64,000 nucleotides of DNA from an uncultured Calothrix sp. (lineage in GTDB: Bacteria > Cyanobacteriota > Cyanobacteriia > Cyanobacteriales > Nostocaceae). Both the position numbers and the translations under genes were made by a program. The DNA lies in assembly GCA_937973965.1 (NCBI GenBank), contig CALJJQ010000005.1, positions 124,001 to 188,000 on the forward strand, read 5' to 3'. Of the stretch, positions 54,706 through 63,681 are shown piece by piece (positions within the stretch are counted from its first letter, which is position 1; each line of letters begins with the position of its first letter). The notes beneath the pieces were generated by a model. That model was not told the origin of the DNA. It did not search any database and saw only the letters and a list, made by a program, of their open reading frames with translations.

Positions 54706-55283
54706 GCTATCTTTAACCTACTTAGTAAGGCTTACTATTGATCGACATAATTAATATAGTTTTCAGATTATTATTCTAACATAGTTTATGCTCCATCCGG
54801 AAAAATATTCAAACTCTTTACTTTTTGTCACCACCCTGATCACCCCATCCAGCTACTCGTATTCATTCACACATTTATCCTTTATGTCTCCTTGTGTATA
54901 ACCCATTCATAATCAGTCTCTCCCCAGTAAATTAGTGCTTAGAATACCACTTTAAACCTTGATTATGCCGCCAAATATCTGTTTGTTCAATTCCCACCAA
55001 TAGTCAATATTTATACTAAAAACCAACTATAGATGTTAATTAATATACAGGAGTAAAATTACTCATTGAAGTGACTCATAATAAAACTGGTTTAATATAA
55101 GAATTAGCAGAATACTATTTTTGGATGTTGATAATTGTGATACTTTTTTGCTGTATAAAAAGAGTAAAACCATGTGACACCAATAATCATCATTTCAAAT
55201 ATATTTGTGTCTCTAGACAGTTGACTAGAGTAATCCAAAATCCAAAATCCAAAATACTTATCCTGTCTCCGACATTCTCCAAT
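54706..55283. other. Intergenic, no feature seen
   Basis: About 578 bases between two minus-strand genes, AT-rich. A short tandem ATCCAAAATCCAAAATCC is at about 55234-55252. A 76-codon frame at 55125 looks like chance. No terminator was recognised. Confidence 0.4.
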
Positions 55284-56168
55284 CTACAATTTCTGCAACA
55301 ACTCCTGAGTCAAAGCCACAAAAGCACGGGAACCAGCAGAATTAGGGCTATTTAAAACCGCAGGCATAAAACTATCCACAGCTTTAGCTACATTGACATC
55401 AATGGGAATTTGATTTTGACAAACTTTTTCCTTGCCATAATCTTGATCAACCCGATTCATAACCTGCTTATAATATCTGCCATTCAATAAATTATTACTC
55501 AACATTGTGAACACAATTCCCAACATTTTGGTTTCAATTTTTTGCTCATGTTCATGACTATCCTTGAGTTGAGCAATCCGCCTTTCTAATAATTGAATAC
55601 CCACCACCGACAAAGGCTCTGGTTTCGCTGGTAATATGTAATAATCACTCGTCGCCAAAGCACTTCTAGTCAACAAATTATAACCAGGAGCGCAATCTAA
55701 AATAATAAAATCATAATCATTCCGAATCGGTTCTAAAATCTTCCCTAGCAAGATACGCTCAAACCGATTCCAAATAGTTTCAAAATCCTTTTCGCCAACA
55801 TTTAAAGCCTGTTGATGCAACAATTCTGAAACCACAAACTCATCATATAAATCAATATCCCCCGGTAATAAATTCAAACCAGGCAACTTACAAACCTCCG
55901 TTTGAATGATATCTTGAATTGTGAAATCAGCCGCATCACCGGGAGTAATAATCTGGTCAATTAAATGTCGAAATGTTTTCCGCTTCTTCCGACGACTGGC
56001 AAAATCCACAGGTGACATTAAACTTAATGTGGCACTGATTTGCGTATCTAAATCCAATACTAATACCCGTTGTCCGTGATTTTTCGCTAAACAGGTAGCT
56101 AAATTAACTGAAAGAGTTGTTTTTCCAACCCCACCTTTCATATTCGCTGTTGCAATTACGTGTCCCAT
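55284..56168 (-). CDS. ParA/Soj-family ATPase
   Basis: 294 residues. The deviant Walker A is MKGGVGKTTLSVNLA (residues 10-24), A' is VLVLDLDTQISATLSLM, and the Walker B region is FIILDCAPGYNLLTRSALA. Compared with the small ParA at 27558 it has extra charged segments (SRRKKRKTFRHLIDQI) and a C-terminal helical part. There is no adjacent ParB. It is the last gene of a same-strand set with the FtsK-nuclease fusion (193 bases upstream), so it may position or load that machinery rather than segregate a plasmid. The family is certain. The partnership is inference from position. Confidence 0.88.
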   Translation of the reverse strand: MGHVIATANMKGGVGKTTLSVNLATCLAKNHGQRVLVLDLDTQISATLSLMSPVDFASRRKKRKTFRHLIDQIITPGDAADFTIQDIIQTEVCKLPGLNLLPGDIDLYDEFVVSELLHQQALNVGEKDFETIWNRFERILLGKILEPIRNDYDFIILDCAPGYNLLTRSALATSDYYILPAKPEPLSVVGIQLLERRIAQLKDSHEHEQKIETKMLGIVFTMLSNNLLNGRYYKQVMNRVDQDYGKEKVCQNQIPIDVNVAKAVDSFMPAVLNSPNSAGSRAFVALTQELLQKL

Positions 56169-56360
56169 TGAATCAAATCCTTGGTTTCGGCAGTCAGATT
56201 ATATCAATCAAGGGTATAATTGCAAGCGGTGGAAAAGTTTGATCTCGTTTTTGATGGTACGGGAATTAAATTTTGGCAAAGGTTTCGTAGAGTAGGTTTC
56301 TAGTCGGTGGAAAATTAATGTGAAATTAAACAATATCCCACAGAAACAACCAGATGGAAT

Positions 56361-59006
56361 TTAAACTTTTACTTGTGCTGTGAACAGGCTTTGCAAACGA
56401 TACGTATGAGAAGCAACTTGGTATAGTAAATCACCTTTTCCTAACAAGTAAGCAGCTTTAACTTCTTTTGCACCTAAAATAATTGTAGAATCTGCTTCAC
56501 TTGCAGTTTTTAAAGCTACTCTCCCCGGTAAATTGGAACGGATGAGGGGAGTGACGACGGTCGCTTCCGGTCGCTGGGTGGCGATAATTAAGTGGATTCC
56601 CGCAGCTCTGGCTTTAGCTCCCAGACGTTTTATACTGTTTTCTAAGTCTTTGCGTAGTTCTTTATCTGCCATAAAATCGGCATATTCATCAAAAATACAA
56701 ACAACACGTGGTAAAGTTCGGGACGAAAGGTTATTATAGCTATTCAAATCATTGCATTGAGCTTGTTCAAACAATTGGTAACGCTTCTCCATTTCCGTCA
56801 CCAGATTTTCCATTAAAGCGATCGCATCATCACCATCTTTGACAATGGGGGTATACAACCATTTCATCTGTTCAAACTCAGGAAAAGTCACTCGTTTGGG
56901 GTCAACCAGAGCGATTTGCAAATTTTCTGGGGAGTGACGCATAATCAAACTCAGCAAGAGCGATCGCAAAAATTCACTTTTACCGCTTCCGGTTGTACCA
57001 CCGACCAAAAAGTGACAGGTATTCGGGTCAGATAATTCTGCTTCGATTAACCTCCCTTCTAAATCAATACCTAAAGCAATTTTGACAGGAGAGTTTACAG
57101 GTAATAACTTCGCTTGGATATAATCCTCAAATTTCACTACTTGTCGGTTTTTTCGAGGTAAATCCACACTCACATAACCTGCTTGGGGAGCAATCATCGG
57201 TTGATTTACCAAACCTAACTGAACCTGTAAATCCGCAGCTAATCCCTGGATTTTACGAAATTTTATTCCCACTAAGGGTTTTACTTTCACCCGAATAAAA
57301 CTAGGTGCTAATGTCACACCCATCAAGTTCACTGGAACCCCAAAAGAATCCAAGGTTCTCACAACGTCTTCACCAATTTGATTTGTAACTTCTGCTTGCT
57401 GATTTTGATGGTTTTGTTCATTTTGTTTGCTAGTATTATTTTTTTCTTCCTCTTTCCCTGTAGATGGGGAAGTCTCTGATTCACCAAAAAAAGTCTGACA
57501 TTTCTCTTGTTGGGGACAAATGTTACACAAATTCAGTTGAGCTGTTTTTGGAGGGGGATTAATATTTCCAGATTTCCAGCTCAACCATGATTGCATTTGT
57601 TGTAATTTATTGGGAATGATTTTGTGAACGGTGCTTTCTAGTTCTTCCCAAGTATATTGATATTCTTTAAATTCTGGTAAAACGCAATAAACAGCAGCAT
57701 CAACCTTTACCGACTTTTGTTGTGCCAGCATATAACTATACAGTGCAACCTGCGCTAATTGTGCTGCTGGGTCAACCGAAGAATAGGTTTTAAACTCAAT
57801 TACACAAAGACATTTTAACTCAAAATTAAATACTAAGCAATCATATTCACCACTAACTTTTTGTTGTTGACCATTGGGAAGTCTAAAGTTATATATCAAT
57901 TTATGATTTTCTTGAATAAAAGTACTTTTAATCAGACTTTGAGGTTGACAATAATGGCGATTTAAAATTAATATTTCCGCAAATCGTTGAATCAATTTTT
58001 GTAAACCTTGCCAAATTAATAATAACGGCTGTGCTAAATTTGCATCTGTTAATACCTGCTTTTGTAACATTGGGAAAAATAGACGTTGATAAAATAACTG
58101 CTGCATTCCATTTGCAACCTCTTCTAGATTAAGCTGGGATGCATCAGCTAAAAAGATATTAATAAATTTTGGTTCACTAAGTGCTAAATTAATAAAATCA
58201 TTTGCCAACTCATGAAAAACAGAACCAATCGGAAACTTATAGTTATTAACTTCTGGGACAAATAAAGACTTGCCACCAAAATGATGGTATAAATAAAATA
58301 ATCTGGGACATTCAAAGGCTATTCTCACTTTAGTAGGAGATAGTTTATCTAACTCATCAGATTCTGAATTATTTTTCATATTCAAATTATCGCTAGATTT
58401 ATTACATGTAGAAACTGTATTAGATTGAAAATCTGAGGAAGATTGGGAATATTTTTCACCAGCTTCCCCAACAAGTTTCTGCAATCTCCGATAGAGTACA
58501 GCCAAATAAACCGTATCCATTGCTGCATATTGTAATTGCTTTGTACTCAGAGGACGTTTTCCCCAATCACTCACACCCTCTTCTGTATCAACATTGGTAA
58601 ATCCACAGAGTTCTACAGCTAAAGTTTTCAGTTTTAAATTAGAAACACCTAAAGTCTTTTTACATATTTTCTGAGCGATTTTAAGGGTACAAGTAATATT
58701 TTGTGTAGTATCTTTACCGAGATATTTTAAATCAAAACTCGCATTATGAAAGACTTTTTTAATGTAGGGAGAAATCATGATTTCACGAACAAAATAATCC
58801 ACCACATCCAATTTATCTAAAACATCTAATATATATGTATCAACATTGTGATGATTATTTTCATCATCACAAGAAGCTTGAATTAGAGAAATGCGTGGAC
58901 GTTTGGTATGCCAATCTGCAATTTCCGTATCTAACCAGAGAATCGGGTAAGAGGTTAGTTGATCTATTTGTTGTTTAATTTCATCTGCATTAGTTAAATA
59001 TTTCAT
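56361..59006 (-). CDS. DEDD exonuclease / Cas4-like nuclease / FtsK translocase fusion
   Basis: 881 residues from ATG 59006; the frame is open to 59120, but that part is an intergenic hairpin repeat. Domain 1 (1-180) is an RNase D-like DEDDy exonuclease: WLDTE (D26, E28), HNASFDLKYL (D92), YAAMD (Y160, D164). Domain 2 (about 220-500) is PD-(D/E)XK of Cas4/RecB type: C233 in FECPRLFYLY, GEYDCLV, VIEFKT, and NLCNICPQQEKCQ, giving four cysteines for a likely iron-sulfur cluster. An Asn/Gln/Glu-rich linker follows. Domain 3 (about 545-881) is a soluble FtsK/SpoIIIE motor, including the DNA-channel segment and Walker A GGTTGSGKS (669-677), Walker B CIFDEYADF and ATQRPEATVV. FtsK membrane and gamma domains are absent. 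Predicted to translocate along DNA and degrade it. Confidence 0.85.
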   Translation of the reverse strand: MKYLTNADEIKQQIDQLTSYPILWLDTEIADWHTKRPRISLIQASCDDENNHHNVDTYILDVLDKLDVVDYFVREIMISPYIKKVFHNASFDLKYLGKDTTQNITCTLKIAQKICKKTLGVSNLKLKTLAVELCGFTNVDTEEGVSDWGKRPLSTKQLQYAAMDTVYLAVLYRRLQKLVGEAGEKYSQSSSDFQSNTVSTCNKSSDNLNMKNNSESDELDKLSPTKVRIAFECPRLFYLYHHFGGKSLFVPEVNNYKFPIGSVFHELANDFINLALSEPKFINIFLADASQLNLEEVANGMQQLFYQRLFFPMLQKQVLTDANLAQPLLLIWQGLQKLIQRFAEILILNRHYCQPQSLIKSTFIQENHKLIYNFRLPNGQQQKVSGEYDCLVFNFELKCLCVIEFKTYSSVDPAAQLAQVALYSYMLAQQKSVKVDAAVYCVLPEFKEYQYTWEELESTVHKIIPNKLQQMQSWLSWKSGNINPPPKTAQLNLCNICPQQEKCQTFFGESETSPSTGKEEEKNNTSKQNEQNHQNQQAEVTNQIGEDVVRTLDSFGVPVNLMGVTLAPSFIRVKVKPLVGIKFRKIQGLAADLQVQLGLVNQPMIAPQAGYVSVDLPRKNRQVVKFEDYIQAKLLPVNSPVKIALGIDLEGRLIEAELSDPNTCHFLVGGTTGSGKSEFLRSLLLSLIMRHSPENLQIALVDPKRVTFPEFEQMKWLYTPIVKDGDDAIALMENLVTEMEKRYQLFEQAQCNDLNSYNNLSSRTLPRVVCIFDEYADFMADKELRKDLENSIKRLGAKARAAGIHLIIATQRPEATVVTPLIRSNLPGRVALKTASEADSTIILGAKEVKAAYLLGKGDLLYQVASHTYRLQSLFTAQVKV

Positions 59007-59580
59007 TGTAGATTCCCGGTTTATAGATAAAGACAATTTTAAAGTATGTTTTAAAAGTGTCAAGTCAACAATTAGGTGGGTATAATTAAATGTAGGATGG
59101 GTTAGCATAGCGTAACCCATGCGGTTGTTAAGGTTGAGTGTTTATTTAATGAATTACAGGTTTGACAAATAATTACGTCTTCCTACTTAAATACTTTATT
59201 AACCACTTCTTGGAGACAGAAAATCAGCTCAAACAGTATATTTTTTATTATCGACTACTCCCCAAAAAACTAGACTATTCCCTACTCTTTAAAAAAAGAT
59301 AATTGAAGTTTTAAAAACGACTTTTCAAAAAACCTCTCAGGGTGAAAATATTTATTAGCAAAAATCCGTGAGGGCTAAACCTGGATTTCTCACAAAGATT
59401 TTGATGACTAGCCAAAACCTGATGAAGATTTCGTTTGAGCTAAAATGCTCCATTCCATACTGTTATCTTTGTGCAGCATCTAAAACGCTCGAAACTAAAG
59501 CTAAATAAAGGTTTGAGTAATAGTAGCATATTGATTGTGAGAAATGCGGCTAAAGCTCTCACTACGAACTTTTTTTAAAT
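59007..59580. other. Intergenic between the translocase and ATPase genes
   Basis: About 574 bases. At 59099-59118 is the hairpin GGGTTAGCATAGCGTAACCC, part of a TAGGATGGGTTAGCATAGCG-type repeat. A TGTTTTAAAAGTGTCAAGTC stretch and other AT-rich DNA lie between the two same-strand genes, so the downstream pair may have its own promoter here. No gene is seen. Confidence 0.5.
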
Positions 59581-61674
59581 TTAAGGAACCAAACATACTA
59601 GCTGTTTTTCAAATACTTCTTTGGGGTTTATAAATTTAATTTTCTTTTCTTCGCATAATAAATTAATTAAATGTTTAATTTCTTCCTCCGTCACATGCTT
59701 AAACATTTCCCGTGCATATCGATATAAAGCTGGTACACTCATAAAACTTTGGGTTTTTACCAAATTCAACATAAATTCTTTCACTGGACGCAAATCTTTT
59801 GTTGTTCGTGAAGGTCTGATTACAGTTGGCTCTACTCGTGGTTTAATTGGGTCAGTTTTAACCTTTGTAACTACCCCTAATTTTTGTAGGATAGTACATT
59901 CTTCTAAAAACTTGGATGTACGCACGAAATTTTCTAGTTCTGGAACTCTAACGGTTTTACCACCAATTACTAACTCTTGACTTTCACAGGATTTTACTAG
60001 GTTCCTGTAGGTTTGCAAAATATGAATGGATGCTAAATCAGGGTAAATATGGACATTTTTATTACCATCAAAAATTTGGCTATATATCTGATATCCTTTT
60101 AACTTAGCATTCCCAACACCAGATACTCTAATTAAATAAATATGCTGACAAATTCCTTTTTGAATCACCTGATGGGTGGCATTCATAATATGATAGAATT
60201 TGCTCAGTTGTAGGTCTTCTGTACAAACTATTCCCACCTGTCCTTGATGCAAAGATTGGAAACTGAGAGATTGATTACTATAGCTTCCAGTGAGTAATTT
60301 GGTTTTGACATACTTCATTTTTAAAGCTTGTAATGCTACACCTAACATTTCAATAAAATTTACGGAAGAAACAAGTAGAATTTTAGTGATTTCTTCCTGA
60401 TTTTTTTGCAATTCTTTTTGCCAAATTATTTCCAATTCAGCCTGTGGACGAATTTTATGGCTCTTGTCTACAACTTCTTGTAATTCTTGTTGACTAACTA
60501 TTTCTACCTCATCTGGTGAACTAGTTCCATTTCTTTCTGTATTCCCTGCAAACCCATCTAGAATTAGTCTTTCCTTGTAATGCTGATATTCTTTTCTCCC
60601 AAGAATAATTGTCTGTCTCGGATAGGTTTTATTGCCAGGAAAAGTAACAGGTAATAATTTTATATCTAAAGGAAAGGTGGGTGTAGATGGTTTTGGATTT
60701 GCTTGTATGTGTAAGGGTTGTAAGATACAATTCCAAATTGCTTCCGCTTGTTCTAAATTGATTGATTTCAACTGAACGAGTTTTTCGATTCTGGCTTTAT
60801 CAGCTTGGGAAATACTATTTCTAGTACGCATCCAGTGGTCTTTAATAATGGTAATTATAATCAGAAAATTCTGGAAGTTATCATTGTGAATAGTTGTATT
60901 AATATTGAATAGTGGCAGAGGATTAACATCATAATTGGGAGTTGTTTCTACCTGGTCAAAGCAGAGGACAAAAGGCTGAGTTTGTAAAGAGATTTTACTA
61001 AAATTAGCCAAAATATTTTTAGCAGCATCTTCAGTATCAATACAGAATTTCACCTTTAATTCTTGCATTGACTCTTCGCTGATGCTATCTCCCCTTAACC
61101 ACTCACAAGCTAAATCGTAGAGTTCTGGATTGGTTAAATCATGCAATACCCCAAAAAACATGCCAGCATTATAAATACCTGCTGTTTTATAGGTTTTCTT
61201 CAGATGTTTGATAAACTTCTGACGGTCATTTAATAATCCTTGCCAAACTCCACCGTTAATTTTGGTAAAAGCGGATAGATTCTTTAACCACAACATGAGT
61301 TGTGACTCTTGCTGACCATCGGGAACATGAATTAGACTATCAACCGTATTACGTAAAATATGTCGCCAAATATATTCATTATCAGCCCAAGGACCAATGT
61401 AAACAAAAAATGCCTTGGGATTAAAGGTTTTTTTCAACCGACCTAAGAGATAACTTTTTCCACAACCAGCATCACCAATCAATAAAATAGTCCGGCTATG
61501 ATTATCCTTAGTAACTAAGTTAAGAATATCTTCAATTTCATTAATTTGCTGTTGATGAATCGATGCAACAATCATCTTTGCATCTGAATTATCTGTCCAA
61601 AAATTACCGACTTTTGTGTTAATTAGGTCAAAGGGATTAACCTCACGCTGAATAATGTCGTTGATAGATACCAT
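59581..61674 (-). CDS. Large P-loop ATPase (AAA/STAND-like)
   Basis: 697 residues from ATG 61674 (MVSINDIIQREVNPFDL); a TTG start 13 codons upstream is less likely. Walker A is GDAGCGKSYLLGRL (67-80) and a Walker B-like CFDQVE lies near residue 240, with helices between, resembling ORC/Cdc6- or STAND-type ATPases. The centre (about 330-560) has a basic strand-helix region I cannot name. The C-terminal ~80 residues (SVPALYRYAREMFKHVTEEE) look like a winged helix. No nuclease motif is seen. It begins 104 bases after the 281-residue gene ends and lies upstream of the translocase-nuclease, all on one strand. It is likely the ATP-driven sensor or loader of that set. Confidence 0.8.
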   Translation of the reverse strand: MVSINDIIQREVNPFDLINTKVGNFWTDNSDAKMIVASIHQQQINEIEDILNLVTKDNHSRTILLIGDAGCGKSYLLGRLKKTFNPKAFFVYIGPWADNEYIWRHILRNTVDSLIHVPDGQQESQLMLWLKNLSAFTKINGGVWQGLLNDRQKFIKHLKKTYKTAGIYNAGMFFGVLHDLTNPELYDLACEWLRGDSISEESMQELKVKFCIDTEDAAKNILANFSKISLQTQPFVLCFDQVETTPNYDVNPLPLFNINTTIHNDNFQNFLIIITIIKDHWMRTRNSISQADKARIEKLVQLKSINLEQAEAIWNCILQPLHIQANPKPSTPTFPLDIKLLPVTFPGNKTYPRQTIILGRKEYQHYKERLILDGFAGNTERNGTSSPDEVEIVSQQELQEVVDKSHKIRPQAELEIIWQKELQKNQEEITKILLVSSVNFIEMLGVALQALKMKYVKTKLLTGSYSNQSLSFQSLHQGQVGIVCTEDLQLSKFYHIMNATHQVIQKGICQHIYLIRVSGVGNAKLKGYQIYSQIFDGNKNVHIYPDLASIHILQTYRNLVKSCESQELVIGGKTVRVPELENFVRTSKFLEECTILQKLGVVTKVKTDPIKPRVEPTVIRPSRTTKDLRPVKEFMLNLVKTQSFMSVPALYRYAREMFKHVTEEEIKHLINLLCEEKKIKFINPKEVFEKQLVCLVP

Positions 61675-61777
61675 AGCTGAAAATTTGAGCAGTGTATTCA
61701 AGGAAGTAAACAAAAGTAGATTGAGACTAAACCAGCAGATAAACTGGATTAACTAGTAGGTATTGAGTGCAACTTCA

Positions 61778-62623
61778 CTAGCAAATACTGAGAAAAAATA
61801 GGGAACCACCAACATTTTGAGGAATACCTGCTTCCAATTGTTCCTTTGTGTAACCAGTTGGGTCTAATAGGGTACTCAATTCAATTTTGTCGCTAGCTTG
61901 TAAACGATACAGTGCTTTATCCAAGTCATCCCTGGAGAAAGGGGGCTGTAACTTTTGACGCAGGTGGAAAATGGGTAAATAATTGTCAGTACCAAGTTCA
62001 TGATCTAGTTCCCGGATAATTTCTAAAATTTCCCCATCACTGATGTTGGTATTGGTTGTAACTAATGACTGATTTGGGGATAGTGAAGAAACCCGTTGAT
62101 GTGGACTTGTTAAAGTCTTGCGTAGAAAGCGAACATAATTAGCGACTAAATCCAAGCTAATATTGGCCGCTCCTTTGGGAATATAATCATCCCGTAAAGT
62201 TTCTATTCCCCTTTGCGTCAACCAAACTTCTGCTTTTTGTCTTTTGATTTTTAATTCTGTCTCTATCAACCCTTTTGTAGCTAAGGAGTGGAGAATTTCG
62301 GCTTTTTCGATAGCTTTTAAGGATTTAGGAGTAATTTTGCTGGGTGTGACTTCCCCGGACGCTTTGTTAATACTTTGTAATACCTGAAGTTGTTTCTTGT
62401 CGATAGGTATTTCCTGAGATTCAAGTGCCAGTAAAGCTTGACCTGGGGGTAAAATTTTGACTTTAGCTATTTCCTGGGAAAAATCGATTAACTCCCTTTG
62501 GGCTAGATTTTGGCAAATTTTTCCCTTACCCTTGAAAGAGTCGAATATACTAGCGCTGTAGTTGGAACGATAATCCTTACGTCCTAATAACTTGAGGAGA
62601 AATTTGAATTCGTTGGTATCCAT
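61778..62623 (-). CDS. Winged-helix-like DNA-binding protein, possibly RcaD-like
   Basis: 281 residues, soluble. The middle (about 105-165) reads as a winged helix (AEILHSLATKGLIETELKIK, EVWLTQRGIETL). The C-terminus has ILEIIRELDHELGTDNYLPI, LDKALYRLQASDKIELSTL and GIPQNVGGSLFFL, which I associate with small cyanobacterial regulators encoded beside ATP-binding proteins. RcaD of Calothrix PCC 7601, reported with a P-loop partner RcaG, is a candidate homologue by size and context, but this is a memory-based guess. It is the first gene of the minus-strand set and may regulate it or recruit the ATPase to DNA. Confidence 0.6.
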   Translation of the reverse strand: MDTNEFKFLLKLLGRKDYRSNYSASIFDSFKGKGKICQNLAQRELIDFSQEIAKVKILPPGQALLALESQEIPIDKKQLQVLQSINKASGEVTPSKITPKSLKAIEKAEILHSLATKGLIETELKIKRQKAEVWLTQRGIETLRDDYIPKGAANISLDLVANYVRFLRKTLTSPHQRVSSLSPNQSLVTTNTNISDGEILEIIRELDHELGTDNYLPIFHLRQKLQPPFSRDDLDKALYRLQASDKIELSTLLDPTGYTKEQLEAGIPQNVGGSLFFLSIC

Positions 62624-62797
62624 GTAGCTTCTCTTTTCGATATTACGGTCAGTAATAATCTCGACTAAGGGGCAAGATTTTACACATCATCATCTATCCT
62701 AGCAAAATTTTTTACCTTTTGGCTTGTCAGAGATGCGGATGTCGCACCCTGAGTTCCATAACTAGAAATTTGGGTCAATAATCAAACCTCTGAAATA

Positions 62798-63238
62798 TTA
62801 TTCTCTCATGGTATCAAACCACCCTGCCCAGAGCATGGGGACGAGGGGGGGCTGGCTGTAACTGGTCCCCACGCTCCGCGTGGGAACCCACTCAGGGAGG
62901 CTCATGCCTCCCAATCGAGGCAGAGCCTCGTCCCAATAGTGGAAAGTATCATTCGCTTCTGTTTTTGATATACCAAATAACATTCCTAACACTTCAAATG
63001 TTGGTATTTGCCTCAGATAGAAAATGCACAAACATACTTGTTCTTTTATCGATAAAATTTCTTTACGTCCACCTCCACGACGATGTATTCTAACTTTGCT
63101 CTGTTCTAGTTTTTGTTGTTCGTCTTCGTGAGCTTTTTTCGCAGCATCTACAAGGTTCCTAAACTGTTCGTAACTAATCCCTAGAAGTTGCTTGGCGCGT
63201 AATGGATGTTTCTGTATATAATCAAAGGTACTAATCAT
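62798..63238 (-). pseudogene. Transposase N-terminal fragment interrupted by GC-rich repeat
   Basis: From ATG 63238 the first ~100 residues are transposase-like: a helix-turn-helix region with ISYEQFRNLVDAAKKAHE, a basic RIHRRGGGRKEILSIKEQ, and LRQIPTFEVLGMLFGISKTE, typical of IS5-type N-termini (HTH_Tnp_4). After NDTFHYW the frame runs into the GC-rich hairpin repeat (62827-62934) and ends soon after. The DDE catalytic domain is missing entirely. The gene is dead, and the repeat sits at its break point. Confidence 0.8.
62827..62934. repeat. GC-rich hairpin repeat inside a transposase gene
   Basis: Modules GAGCATGGGGACGAG, CCCCACGCTCCGCGTGGG, GGGAGGCTCATGCCTCCC and GAGGCAGAGCCTCGTCC are those of the copies at 533-656 and 661-778, rearranged in order. 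It lies at the exact break point of a transposase reading frame. Confidence 0.85.
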
Positions 63239-63283
63239 TTAATTCATTGGTGGTAGAAGATCAATTTTCATTTCTACCACTTT

Positions 63284-63492
63284 GGTCTTTTATCAATAAG
63301 TAATAATGCTCAAAATCTGGATAAATAAACATGATTTTGAAGGATGCGATCGCTAAATTTTTAATGCATGATTTATTCTGGCGCAGAAAACTCAGTGCAA
63401 AGGAGAATTTACGACCTTTCCTTCACCTCACTTTTAATTTTAAGGATAATTACGAGTTGACAAAACTAATTTCACCTTAACTTGTCACGAAT
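63284..63492. repeat. Long dispersed repeat, copy 2
   Basis: Matches 21571-21790 in the same orientation over about 210 bases, at roughly 85 percent identity by eye, with a ten-base deletion near the left. It is followed after five bases by TAAGTAAGTCGGTGTAAATA, which resembles the terminal repeat of the IS630-type element at 1061. The truncated transposase gene starts 45 bases to its left. Confidence 0.75.
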
Positions 63493-63565
63493 GTATTAAG
63501 TAAGTCGGTGTAAATAATTATAACTTGTCTAATCACTACGATTGCCTTGTCTTGTCAACCAGCAA

Positions 63566-63595
63566 CAAAAAAAGGATGAGCATTTGCCCATCCTC
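63566..63595 (-). terminator. Intrinsic terminator of ahcY
   Basis: Read on the minus strand: AGGATGGGC, loop AAAT, GCTCATCCT (nine pairs with one G-U), then a run of seven Ts. It lies about 90 bases beyond the ahcY stop codon. Confidence 0.85.
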
Positions 63596-63681
63596 AAAAA
63601 CAAACAAAATCATCAAATTAAACTATCTCTTAGCAATTAGCAGGTTTTTAAAAACCCCTAATTATCACGATTCAAAAAACA

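Noticed and set aside
59007-59120. N-terminal extension of the nuclease-FtsK protein to ATG 59120
   Set aside because: The extra 38 codons read through an intergenic GGGTTAGCATAGCGTAACCC-type hairpin repeat; homology with RNase D-like domains starts right after ATG 59006.
55284-62623. Assignment to the Dnd/Dpt phosphorothioation restriction or BREX systems
   Set aside because: No DndB-E, methylase, PglZ or BrxL-like gene is seen; sharing an FtsK/HerA-like motor alone is not enough.
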